Shown here piece by piece: positions 25,972-38,000 of a stretch of 64,000 bases of DNA (positions are counted from its first letter, which is position 1; each line of letters begins with the position of its first letter). The notes under the pieces are model-generated. The model was given only the letters and a program-made list of their open reading frames with translations. It ran no database searches and was not told the origin of the DNA. The translations under genes and the position numbers were made by a program. The stretch is from NCBI GenBank assembly GCA_003117195.1, contig BDSI01000082.1:496001-560000 (forward strand), in the 5' to 3' direction. This DNA is from Eudorina sp. 2006-703-Eu-15 (taxonomy: Eukaryota; Chlorophyta; Chlorophyceae; Chlamydomonadales; Volvocaceae).

Positions 25972-28900
25972 ATGAAATGTCCAGCGCTTGTTTCGTGTCG
26001 GCATCCGCGCAGGGAGGTCAGCGCGGCAGAAGCCGCTGCTGCTATTTTAGATAACGCATCCAAACATTCAGCGGTGCTAAAAGCAGTGGCGCTGGGCAAT
26101 TGTGTGGCGCCCACACTCGTTCAAGCGCAAGGTGAGACCGATGGTACCGTAATAAAATTGCCGTCGGTGAGGCTGTATGCGCCGCACGCAAACCCATTCG
26201 CTGGATAATACATAAGTTGCAGTGTGCCTCTGCGCGGAAGCGCAGGCACCCAGGTCGGGTCCCCACCATCGATGTGCCAACGGTATGCATGGAAACCCCA
26301 CGAGGTCGAGGTGAGAATGCCGGGACCTCGCACATGCAACGCCACTGTAAACGCCTCGGCGTCAGCAATGGTCTGAATCAAGAACAAGTGCGCTTCCTGC
26401 CCATGTGAGCCGGTGGTGCACGTGCGTCCCGCCCGCCCCCTCCTCTCTGGGTTGGGTTGCAGGTCCTGGTGCGGGCGGTCGGAGCCTACCCGCGTGGCAA
26501 GGCTGCTGCGGGCATCGACCATGCCTTCCGATGCCTCGGTGAGCGAGGCAGCCTTCTGTGCGCATCACCTTCACCTGGGGGCTTCTGGGGGGTTCCGATT
26601 GTAAATCATTGCCGGCGGACGGTCCCGCTGATTTGAATACAGGCTGGGACAAGATCCCGGATCCCGACAAAAGGCTTCGGCGGAGAGTCGAGTTCAAGAT
26701 GGGACGATTGCGCACCTTGATGGACAGAGGAATCGACCCTCTTGCAGGTGGGTTCGCGTGCGCGCGCTAATGAAGCCACAGCACGTGGTTGGTTTCTTGG
26801 TCGGTTGGTTGGTTGGATGGTTGATTGGTTGGTTCGTGGGGTAACGGCGGCGAATTTCCAGCATCCGAAAGCCCCACGGCCGCCCAAACGCTCTCGTGCG
26901 TTATGTCTGCTCTCTTCGCATCTGTTGATAAGTAAGAAATTACGGTACGTCCGCCAAAGAACTCCTCTTACCATGAAAGTTTGCCGGGCCAGCTCAGCAA
27001 GTAGGAGTCGGGAGAACCGCCGCGTTTTGTGGTGACGGGACGGGTCACGGCGAAGCACGCAAATCGCTCAGACCGTCAGAAGGGGCCGCCCCTGTCATGG
27101 GGCGCCCCTATGATTGCAGTGAGTGAGCAACCGCCTGGGCCAAGGGCCTCGCCTCACGGACCTCTTACGGCGCGCCGTTGATGGCCGCCGGCCCTCGGTC
27201 CTGACTTGGCGCTCTTTTGTCCGGCTGACGCCAATCAGGCACACCCAAGGTACCGAGGGATGCGCGCAACACCATGACGGTGAGCTTGTTGGCCGTTGGT
27301 TGTTAGCGGGAGGTGGTGTGCCCATTCACAGCCTGCTGGCCAACCGCCAGTCCGTGGCGCACACGATCGTGCTGACACGCTGGCCTGCTCTGATCTGATC
27401 GGGTTTTATCTGATCTGATCATAGCAGAGCAGATCTGATCTGATCTGATCTGATCTGATCTGATGTGCGGTGTGGACCCAGTACGGCCACCTGCAGTAGT
27501 GGCGCATTGCATCAAGGCCGGCGGCCGGCCGAGCCGTGCGCCATCGCAGTTGCAGTGCATCTAGCTGCTGACCTGCTGTCGTCACTCGTTGGTCGTCCGG
27601 GAATAAGGGCGGTAGGAATGTTATAAGCGGAATGTATTTAGGCAAGTCGCCCGCCCCGGCCAGCACAAAATCCTTCGGGATTTGAGTTTTCACGAATGTG
27701 TGTGCGACAGGCTTGGGTTCGCAAGGCGGCTTTGTCCCTTCCTGGCGGCGAGGTAGGTACGGCACTGGGGCTCTGGGGGCGTGTGTGGAGGGTAGTGAAG
27801 GGTAAGGACAGGATTCGTCTCCCTCGGGGGCGGGGCGCGCTGCACCTCTATAGCACCGCCACGTTTACTTCCTGACGCTTTGGCGGGGCGGCCGCATCTC
27901 GCCTGAGAAAGGGAGAAGGGATATGATTGCAGTTTTTATGAAACAGATGTGGAGTGGCCCTGGCGGCCCGGGCATACAGTATATGTGACGGACCTTTGCG
28001 GCAGAGCGACTGGTGACCGTTGAAAGATTGGATGATGATGCAGGCGGGTTCCTCCGCTCGTCGGGTCGGGTCGGGGTCGGGTCGGGTCGGGGTCGGGGTC
28101 GGGTCGGGCCAGGCCAGGCCAGGTCAGGCACATCCCCGGCGGGCACACACACGCATGCACACACGCGTATGATCGATGTGTGGCGGAATGACCGTGTACG
28201 GCAATACCGTGCATTGCTTGTTTCACATCCGCTGCCGTACTCTGCGCACGTACCCACACACACCACATAGCGCATTACGGGGACACAATGTCTTTGCTTC
28301 TGCTTTATCGCATGTCGCCCCTCTTTTCTATATACACGTCCCCGGCCTGTCGGCAATGCGCAGCCAACGGCCTCACTCGTCCGCGTGCGCAATTAGGGTC
28401 CTCGCAAGTCGTGTCTCTCGGTTTATTTTAACACCACATAGCGCACACGGGGCACGGCCGGCCACGGCACACACTAGGCCGTACAAACGACGTTGCACGC
28501 ACGCACGCACTCACAGCAGTGTGGTGTTTGTGTCTTAGTGACCCGGGGGGCAGCGGAACCGCACCGGCGGGCAGACGCGGCGACATCAGCTCAGCCAGAC
28601 GCCGACAGCCTGGTCCCTGGAGACCTATGGCGACCTACGCAGCGCGTCATTCACCCGCAGCCTAACTGTGTAACCCGTTACAGGTGTTTAATGGGCTGGG
28701 CAGGGGCCGTTGTGTGGCGTACGGGCCTTTCCCAGGCTTAGCTGTGCCCCTTGCAAGTCACGCATTCCTGTCACGCATTCTGCCCACCTAATAACACAGA
28801 CACACACACACACACACACACACCGCAGGGTACCCTGGACGAGATCTGTGCGGTGCTTCAGGCCGATCCCGACATTGCACCGCGGCTGGACCGACGGTAG

Positions 28901-30413
28901 GTACGACACGGTACGACACGTCTTGATGGCAGAAGTACATAACGCACAAGCACAATCAGCAGCCCAGCAGCCCTGTGAAAATGCGACTGCCGGCCGCTGT
29001 GGGTGCCCAGCAGGGGTGCTGCAGGGTTCACACTGCTTCACACGACCGCCGAAGTTACGCTGTGTATTATAACCCGACATCAGCAACGCGACCGCCATGC
29101 CCCGCCAGGCTCACTCCACATCTGCGGAATGTGCCCCGGTGGCGATTTGGCGCCTGCGGGTGCTTGACGGCGTAAGTGTACGGCATATGCATGTTCACGT
29201 GGCTGCCGCACTCATCGCACGTGCATTCTCGTTTGGAACTTTTGAGTGCGGGCATGCTCCCATACATGCTGTCCCTGTCTGCGAGTGAGGTCGCGATGTG
29301 CACAACGTTATTGAGTCAAGCCCGCACACGTACAGGAGCCCGATGCGACAGTACGTTGCGCTGTACGAGTACCCGGATTGTGGACGCATCAGCTTTGTAG
29401 AGCATGCAGCCATAGGTACAGCGCACTTTTAACGCATGGCACGTACAGGGATCGTGATTGGGTCGCGCAAGGATTCCCACCGATCTCAAGGATACGGACA
29501 GCGCTGGCCGTACTGGCTGAGCGGGCTGGCGTACTTGTACGACATGTCGTTCACTAAGGCTGGCGTACTTGTACGACATGTCGTTCACTAAGGCGGGTGC
29601 ATGGGCCTACGCATGCGCGCGTCGTGTACTGACATCGGGCACCCGTGATCTGCGATCTGCAATCCGCGGCCCACATCCCTTGTCGTCAGCCGCTACGGGT
29701 TTGTGTCTACCGGGCGGCGGCGTAACGGCTACCGGGTGTATCGACTGGACATGCAGGTGGGTGCAGTGGTTTTGTCTGTCGTACTCTTGCCGTATTGCGA
29801 AGAAGATCACTGGTGGCTGGGAACTGTGTCTTGTTGGGGAGGGGCGCAGCAGGTGGGGGGGAGGCACAGTGCAGGCTACCCCGACGGGAACCGGTCGCGA
29901 CATGCGCTGTGGGGGCTGCAGACGACGAATGTGCGGCATCAGCGCCCCGGCGGCTGCCAACAGCGCCGTATTCAGTCCGCCGGCAACTTGAACCTTGGAA
30001 GCCGTCAAGAGATGCAGAGATCCGCGTACATACAACGCGCGCAGTACACACTGTATGGCAGCACGCAGTGCTGTGCAGTGCTGCGAGTGCAAGTGGCGCC
30101 TACCCGTATGGGCCGTGTTGTGTCTTGCCTGCTGCCCCGCCCGGGTGCGTGCCTTTGCCCCCCGCCGTCTTTGTACGGCAACCCGAGTACGACACCCGTC
30201 CCTGGACGCGCTGGCTTCAGGGTGTGCTGGCGGACAAGCGCACCCGAACAAGCGCACGGCAGGCGGGGACTCCGCGCCTGGGCAAAAGGAGTAATTAGAT
30301 TCCGGCAGGGAAGCAAAGTGGGCTCCAGTGATGAGGCGGAGGGCGACGACCCAGATTTGTGGAAACGGTTCATTTTGACGCGCGGCGCGGCAGTAGTGGT
30401 GTTAGTCGGGTGA
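25972..30413 (+). CDS. Unrecognised gene, SANT/Myb-like plus winged-helix-like segments
   Basis: Exons joined by phase: 25972(or 26017)-26131, 26246-26310, 26463-26538, 26643-26747; then 28829-28896, 29109-29171, 29690-29756, 30309-30413. One or more exons between 26.75 and 28.83 kb are missing; 27124-27249 is a possible one. Two segments look structured. The first reads YAWKPHEVEVLVRAVGAYPR then AGIDHAF, and resembles the first helices of a SANT/Myb domain. The second runs from GTLDEICAVLQADPDIAP to STGRRRNGYRVYRLDM, with a helical start and a basic hairpin ending YRVYRL, as in winged-helix DNA-binding domains. The C-terminus is acidic (SSDEAEGDDPD). It is unlike ordinary intron sequence because eight exons keep phase with good splice sites. 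A chromatin or transcription role is inference only. The start codon is uncertain. Confidence 0.55.
27389..27466 (+). repeat. ATCTG/GATC-rich tandem array
   Basis: Repeats of the pentamer TGATC/ATCTG in two blocks separated by GGGTTTTATC and ATAGCAGAGCAG. It lies in an intron or spacer of the unrecognised gene. Confidence 0.85.
28057..28130 (+). repeat. GGGTC-rich low-complexity array
   Basis: Irregular tandem CGGGTC/GGGGTC units grading into GGCCA units, inside the presumed long intron of the unrecognised gene. Confidence 0.8.
28797..28822 (+). repeat. CA dinucleotide repeat before an acceptor
   Basis: A run of CA units ending directly at the CACCGCAG acceptor of the exon starting 28829. 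Confidence 0.85.
29524..29591 (+). repeat. Perfect 34-bp direct duplication
   Basis: Two identical adjacent copies of a unit beginning GGCTGGCGTACTTGTACGAC and ending GTCGTTCACTAA. It lies in the intron between exons 29109-29171 and 29690-29756. Confidence 0.9.
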
Positions 30414-30856
30414 CCGGCGCGACGCTGGAGTTTGGCGCCAGAAAGGACCGCAAGAGAAGCCGTGCGCCCCAGTAACGAAGCGCCCCGCCGGACAGGTTCG
30501 GCGGTATGTGGATATTATATTTGGGGAGGTGGCTGGTTAGTACTCTGCAGGTTGTCCCGTTGGCCGTTGGCCGTTGCCCGCGACGGCTGTGGTGATGGTG
30601 ATGATGATGGGTTGATGGCCCGTCGCCCCGTCCCGACTTGTACTCAAGCCAATTGCGACGTTCCAATTTATTCATCCGGATGATAAAAAGATGCTGAAGT
30701 GGCAATCACCGGACGGCCGTGTGAGTCCAATGGCCCACGGGTCTTGCTTGCCGTACCCGATAAAGTATATCCTTTTTTCACGACCAACCGAATTAGGACG
30801 GGCGTATCTCGCCTCCGTCTGCTTATGAATATTGCTCAGGGCGGACGCAGTTCGTG

Positions 30857-30861
30857 TGTAA
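30857..30861 (+). promoter_or_regulatory. Candidate polyadenylation signal of the unrecognised gene
   Basis: TGTAA 444 nt after the proposed stop at 30411-30413 and 126 nt before the first ATG of the branching enzyme. If used, the two genes are very close and the branching-enzyme promoter must lie in or near this 3' UTR. Confidence 0.35.
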
Positions 30862-30986
30862 AGTTTCTGCTGGGGTTGCCCCGACATTGACTTGCTGCTA
30901 TCGGCTAAGATTGGATAAGAAAGCCGAGGCGCAGATTAAAGGTGGTGAAGTCGCGTCTTCACAACTTCAGGTTCAGCTTTTTAAAA

Positions 30987-33900
30987 ATGTGCCTCAGAAG
31001 CGCCAAGATGCAGCAGTCTCGGGCGAGCGGGGCACCCAGCGGAAGGGTCTGCGCGCGTCGTCACGTCCTGGCCTCACAAATGGCTTTTGCAGGTAAATAT
31101 GTTGTTTCTGTAATCAGGTCAATTTATGCCGGCCGTCGCCGGTACCTTGTGTCGGAATGTTTCCTTGCAACTAACTCCATGCAAACGTTTACACAGTATA
31201 TGACTACGCGCGTCGTTCGTTCATTTTGTGCACATCGATACCATCGCTGGTCTCAAAGCTCATCTTTTTAATGTTGATTGTGATCCTGTTTTTGGTTTGC
31301 TTGGATTCAAGGCGGACATCAGCTGCGGGCGGTTCCGACGCAGACCGTTGGGCTTATGTCGGCCGGGGCGCTTCGGCCCGCGATCCTGCCGCATCGCCCT
31401 TCCCCCAACGTCTCGACGGCGGCAGCGGTCGCGGATTCCCTGCAACTGTCGACAGATGGGGCCAGGTGGGTACCGTCGTACAGTCCTATCGCACCGCCTC
31501 CTGCCCTCTTCACCTGTGCGCCTGCTCCCCCCCTCCCCCCCACCACCACACACACAAACACACATCCAGGTCGGTCCCACAGCGAGATCTGCTATTCGGA
31601 TCTCCTCCAGCCTACTCATTCACGTCTATTCTTTTCCATGCCATCCCTCACTGCAATACTCTTTTCCTTGCCATCCCTCACTGCAATCCTGCACCGCACC
31701 AACGCTGCCCGCTGCCATCCTAACCACCCTAACCAAACACCACCTTAACCATCCTCACTCCTGAAACCAGTAACATACATCAACCACCCACCCGCTCGTG
31801 GCCCGTGGCCCGTCCCCTCCGCAGTGCTCCGCGGCCGCTCACCTTCGCCCCCGCGCCGCACCTCCTCTCAGAGTCGCCCTTCCCGGACTGCCCCCTGGGG
31901 GCCCGAGTGGTGCACCCCCCGCTCCCGGGCAGTGCGGAAGGGGAGGAGGGCGCGGTGACGTTCAAGGTGTGGGCGCCCCACGCGGCGGCGGTGTCGCTGC
32001 TGCTGCGGGTGAGTGGGTGGGTGGGTGGGTGGGTGAGCGAGCGAAGCGAAGCGACTGGCTGAGTGAGTCAGTTCAGTGCGAGGCATCGGGGATCATGAAG
32101 CTGCGCTGGCTGCCAGGGCTAAGATCCAAAGGGGGGGAGGGGGAGGGGGCGAAGAGGTCGCGAGCCCGCTGGGAGGGGGGAGGGAGGTAATGGAGAGGGA
32201 TCGGACAGCTCTCCGCCGGTCTCCTTTTGCCGAACTACAGCGCCCTACACTGTACAGCGCCCTACACCTCGTCACCTTCTCACTTCACTGCCGTCACCGT
32301 GTTTTATTCGCGCGTGTGTGCATGTGCATGTGTGTGTGTGTGTTGTCGCTACCCTACCACTGTTGCATCCGTGTGCCCGAACGTCGGTCTGTCTGTGTCT
32401 GTTGTTCCCCCTAACCCTGCACTGTACGTACCGCATACCGCGACCTGTTTGTCTGTTCCCCCTTAACCTTCCAATGTACCTCATACCGCACACCGCATAC
32501 CGCGCAGGACTCCGGGGCGGAGGTGCCGCTGCAGCGGTGCGGGGACGACTGGTCGGGGCGGCTGCGGCCCGGGGCGCTGACGCACGGCGGCGCGTACTGC
32601 GTGCAGATCCGTACGCACGACGGCCGTACATTCACGCGCCGGGATCCGTACGCGCGCGCCGCGGAGTACGACAGCGACTGGTGCTTCCTGGACGACCCCG
32701 CGGCCTTCCCCTGGAGCGACCGCCGCGAGGAGGCCACCCGGCCCGGATCTGGATCCGAATCTGCGTCTGGATCCGGATCCGAATCTGAGGACGTGGGCCT
32801 CCAGCCGAGCCCCCCCTCGAGCAGCTGGTCTCCCCGGCCCTTCGACGAGTACCTCATCTACGAGATGCACGTGGGGTCCTTCACGCCCGAGGTACGAACT
32901 CCGTGTCGTACTACCGTACTAGGGTCGTACCCGCGCTGTGACCCCAGCACCCTTCTACACGCCCCTCAACCCTCACCCCACCCCCAACCCCCACCCCGGC
33001 TGCTGCTGCTGGTGGCGCAGGGCACCCTGGCCGCCGCGGCCGCCCGCCTGGAGCACGTGGCCTCCCTGGGTTTCACTGCCGTACAGCTGATGCCCATCAC
33101 CGAGCACTCGGACGCCTGGGGCTACAACCCGCGGCTGCTTATGGCGCTGCACGGTGGGGGGGAGGTCTGGGCGCGTACGACGGCAGTTCCGTACACACAA
33201 AGCACACGCACACACATGTGTCTGAGACAACGTGTATGTGTGTGTGTGTGTGTGTGTACGGAATCGACCATGTTCGTGACTGTGTTTCGTACACGCACAG
33301 TACGTGCACTCACGGTGTTGAGTTTGAGAAACATGGGCACGCTCCTGGTGTTGGTGTTGATAGTGGTGTTATCATGGCTGGGTCACTTGTCATTGACCCG
33401 TCGACGCCCGGCTGGCCCCCTGCAGGCGCGTACGGCAGCCCGGACGACCTGCGCCGCTTCGTTGATAAGGCCCACTCACTGGGGCTGGGGGTCGTCATCG
33501 ATGTGGTGCTGCACCACGGGTGGGTGGGGGGTCGGGTTCCGGGGGGGGAGGGTGCTGGTTTACAGGGTGGGTGGAGGTGGTGCTGACAGCGCTGACCCCT
33601 CCCTGGGGTGGCGTGGGGGTGTGGGAGGTGGCGCGGGGTGGGGTGCCTATTGCCTGTGCGGAAGGGGCAGCTACGCACCCTCACTGCCATATGCGTCCCT
33701 GGGATCCCCGACTGGCGAGTCGTCCTCTATCCAACACCGGGGCCGGGCACACTGCCCCACACGTCACGTCGTACCCCTCGTCATATTCCCCACCACCACC
33801 ACCACCACCACCACCACCACTCGGGCGGCCCCGTGTGTCTACCAATGCCTCCAGCCCCCCGGCCCATGAGTCACCCCCCGACCCATGGGTCACCCCCCAA

Positions 33901-35030
33901 CCCATGGGTCACCCCCCGACCCATTGGTCGACCCCCAACCCATGGGTCACCCCCCGACCCATTGGTCGACCCCCCGACCCATTGGTCGACCCCCAACCCA
34001 TGGGTCACCCCCCAACCCATGGGTCACCCCCCAACCCATGGGTCACCCCCCGCATCCCATCCGCAGCAACCCCACACACGCAACCCGCGCCCCGACCCCA
34101 CCCCCCTCCCCCCGCGGCCCCGCCCCTCCCCCCTTTCCCCTCCAGGGCGGTGGATGGCAACTCTCTGTGGGAGTACGACGGCTGGGGACCCGACTACAAC
34201 GGCGGCATCTATCACGAGGTGAGTACGACAGGCCGGCCGGCAGTGCGACCGTCATCTTTCCCTCCTGTATGCGCGTCCGTACACCGTCCGTACTTCGTCC
34301 GTACAATGTCCGTCTCCTACACTTCATCCCTACCGTGCCTGAAACCCCACAGTCTCCCCCTTTCTCGTCTTCCCCCAGTTAGTCCCCCTCGACCCCCGAC
34401 CCCCCCCTGCTCCCCCCCTCCCCAGGGTGGTCATGACACGCAATGGGGCCGGGGGTTCGCCTACTGGAAGCGCGAGGTGTGTGTGTGCGGGTGGGGGGGA
34501 AGAGGCAGATGTAGGGGGTATTGGACAGGGGAGCCTGTAGGGAGGTGTTGTGGGGGTGCCCGTGTGTGTGGCCTGCGTGGCCTGTGTGTGTGTGTGTGTG
34601 TGTGTGTATGCGGCCGGGGAACTTCCAACCGGCGAGTGGAGGCACCTCCGTGCAGGGCTGCTGCTGAGTGCGGCGGTATGTGGTGCGTGGTCGTGAGCCC
34701 CCCCCCTTGCTGACCCGGTTGGCCACATTACCACCACCACCACGACCACCACTACCCCTACAACGCCTGCGCCTCCACCCCTAAGCGACACCCGCCGACC
34801 CAACCCCCTCCCCTCCCTGGGTCAATGGCGCAGTTTCAGCATACCTACCAGTTTGCCGTGACCCCCTCGCCCCCCTCCCTCCCCCCATCGCCCCACCCCA
34901 CCCCCGCCCCCGTCAACCCCCCCTCAGATCCAGGCCATGGCTGAGGCCGCCTGCGCCACCTGGCTAGAGGACTACCGCTGCGACGGACTGCGGTTCGACT
35001 CCGCCAACGACCTGCCGCGGGAGGCCATCC

Positions 35031-35095
<65 letters not shown>

Positions 35096-38000
35096 GGTGG
35101 TGGGGACTGGGGGGATGGGGGCGGGGGGTGGGGTATAGGAATTTGGTAGATATATTTACTCTGCGCTGGGTGTGTGTGGAAGGGTGGATGTGCCATGCTG
35201 CCGTACCTAGAAGTGGTAATCGTAGCTGCCTGGCAGGGTCCCTCGTCAAGTCGCCAACCCCCCCTTCTATCTCTGCGCCCCCCGCACACACACACATACA
35301 CACACCCGCACCCACGCACCCCACCCCCCTCCAGGCCCTGACCTGGTCCCTCCGCCAGCGCTTCCCCGGCCGCATCCTGACCGCCGAGGTGACCCCGGAG
35401 AACCCGCAGAGCGTCCACGACCTGGGCTTCGACAGCGTCTGGGTGCACAGGTGGGGGTAAGGGGGTGGGGGGGGAGGGGACGGGGGTTAAGATGAGAAAA
35501 GAAATAAACCCGAAGAACGAACCCGGGCACGGGGACAGGAACGGGGGTGTTCACGTGTGTGTGGGGGGAGGTTTGGGGGGCGGGGGTGAGTGGGGGCGCG
35601 TGTGCGTGTGCGTGTGCGTGTGTGTATGCGGGGTTGGGTGTGGGGGATATAAGGAATGGGTGAGCAACGGTGAGCTGTGTGGGTTGGAGGTTGGCGCCTG
35701 TGTGTCGTACCTCCCCTTCCTCGTCCCCCGCCCCAACAAGCCTCCCGACACCTATGTGCTTCTCGCTGTCGGCTTCCCCTGGAGCTGTGGAGGTCCTGGT
35801 CAAGTCGCTTCTTCACCGGAACCCCCACCACCTGCCTGCACCGCAACCCCGCCAACTCGCTGTACGCTCCCCCACCTCCGATGCCACCCCCCAATCCCCA
35901 ATCCCTAATTCCGACTCCGCCAGCGGCTACTTCGACATCATCCAGCAGCACCGGGCGCTGGGTCGGGGCCACCACGGCGGGGGCGACTGGGCCGCCGGCT
36001 GGGACCTGCCCCGCCTGAGGACGGTCATGGTGCTGCACTACGGCTTCACCGGCCCCACGCAGTGCATCAAGTACCTGCTGGGCTCGCATGACCAGGTGTG
36101 CGTGGGGTGGAGGGTTGAGTGGGGCAAGGGGGTTGAGGGGGGGATACTCATAATCGGTGATTGTTTTACGAATTTCGCTGTCTTGACTGACAAAGGGGGA
36201 TACTCATATCGGTTCGGGCGGCTTCTTCTTCACCGGGCAAACCAAACGACCCACAGACCCACAGACGGACGGAGGGACGCTGCCGGAGAGACAGACGGAG
36301 GCCTTCATGCTGGCCGTCAGCAGCCGCCCCCATCTCGTCGGCTCCCCTCCCCTAGCAACTACCCGGCCCCCCGCCCCCCCACACACACGCCTCCATGGCC
36401 TGCCCTGACGACGGGATGTGCCGGTGTGGCCAACTCCCCTCGTCGGCTCCCCGCCCCCCTGTCTCTCAGGTGGGGTGCAGCAAAGGGGGCGCCTGGTACA
36501 AGGACTACGAGATGATCGGAGGCCAGCACCGATATGCGGTGAGGGGGAGGGGGGCCAGCACGGAGGGGGGGGGGCAGGGGAGAAGAGGGATGGTGGGCAG
36601 AAAAGAGACCCGCCCGACCCAGACCAGGGTCAGGCAGGGTCAGGCAGGGTCAGGCAGGGTCAGGCAGGGTCAGGGGGGTCCTTCCCGAACCCGGGAGGCC
36701 CCGACGGCGATTCGGCGGGGTCTAGGGCGCGGGGGCAGGTGAAGGGGCAACAGGGAGGGGCCGCGTTGGGGGTCAGGGGGCGGATGCTGCTGGGTTGGGT
36801 GGGGTTGGGTTGGGCTTGGTTCGTGTGTCAGGACCGGCTCCTGGTGTGTAACCACTGGGGAGCTTCGAGCGGTTGACGTGTTCGGTGGTCTGTACAGCAG
36901 GAACTCCACTCGGGCTGGACGGACAGAGGAGGGGGCACGGTCACGGTGGCCCTGAGCCTCCAGGGGGGTGTCTGGTTGCGGTTTGGTACTGGTTCCTGCA
37001 GCTTCCAGCGGGTTGCCGCACGGTGTTGCCGTACTTGAAGCTGGCTGCGGCTGACCTCGGTGCGGCTTCCCCCCCGGCCCCCCGGGTGAGTCGCTGAGCT
37101 GCTTGCCGCCGGCTGCACCCCTGTGGCCATCTGTTTGTACGACAGGTGGACCAGTACGGCGGCGGCCGCGGTGACTGGAACGCGCGCGCCTCGGCCCGGC
37201 TGTGGTACACTGCCAATGTGGTGGCGGCGGGGCTGCCCATGATCTTCATGGGTGGGTGGGGTGGGTGGATGGGGTGGGTGGGGTTGTCATCTCATGTGGA
37301 GTGGTGGGGAGAGGAGCCCCAACGCGGAGCTGGGGGGAATAGGTGGGTGGGGGAATAACGGCGGGGGATAGACGCATTCACCGACTTACACCCGCGGACC
37401 CGTGGGTCCGTGTCGACCCGCGGGTCGTAGTCGACCCGTGGGTCCATGCGGGTCGGCACCTCTTCCCAGCATGTCACACACGTCTTCTAAGCCCGCTTGC
37501 TCCCTGCTTTGCTTCCTTTTGCCTCCTCCATCTCCTCCTTTGTGTCCTCCTCCTCCTCCTCCCTCCTGGCGGGCCCCCTGGCTTGTTCTGGCCACCTCCA
37601 CACCACCTCCACCCACACCTTCACACGACTTGCTCCACACCGCGGCCACCCCCAGGCACGGAGTTCGCCCAGGTGAGAGCGTGTCCTCCCCGGTCCGGGG
37701 GTAGAGGGATGGAACCCACGTCCGGACTTACACGCCATTGCCCCCAACGACCCTGGCGTAAACCATCGAACTTACATACATGTATATGTTACTATACATC
37801 ACACAAAACATACATACATATACACAAGTCTCTTCTCTAAATACACCTCCCCACAACCGCACAACCGCTTCCCCCCGACCCAGCGCGCCCCTGACACAGC
37901 ACGCAGCATGCACAGCACGCAGCGCGCCCCTTTCATCTGACCGAACCCGCCCAACCCGCGTCCGCCCTCCGGCCCCCGGACGGGACCCTCCCCCCCCACC

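Noticed and set aside
33520..34713. 397-codon frame rich in HGSPP repeats
   Set aside because: Runs through intron tandem repeats of the branching enzyme; phase-joined exons explain the locus.
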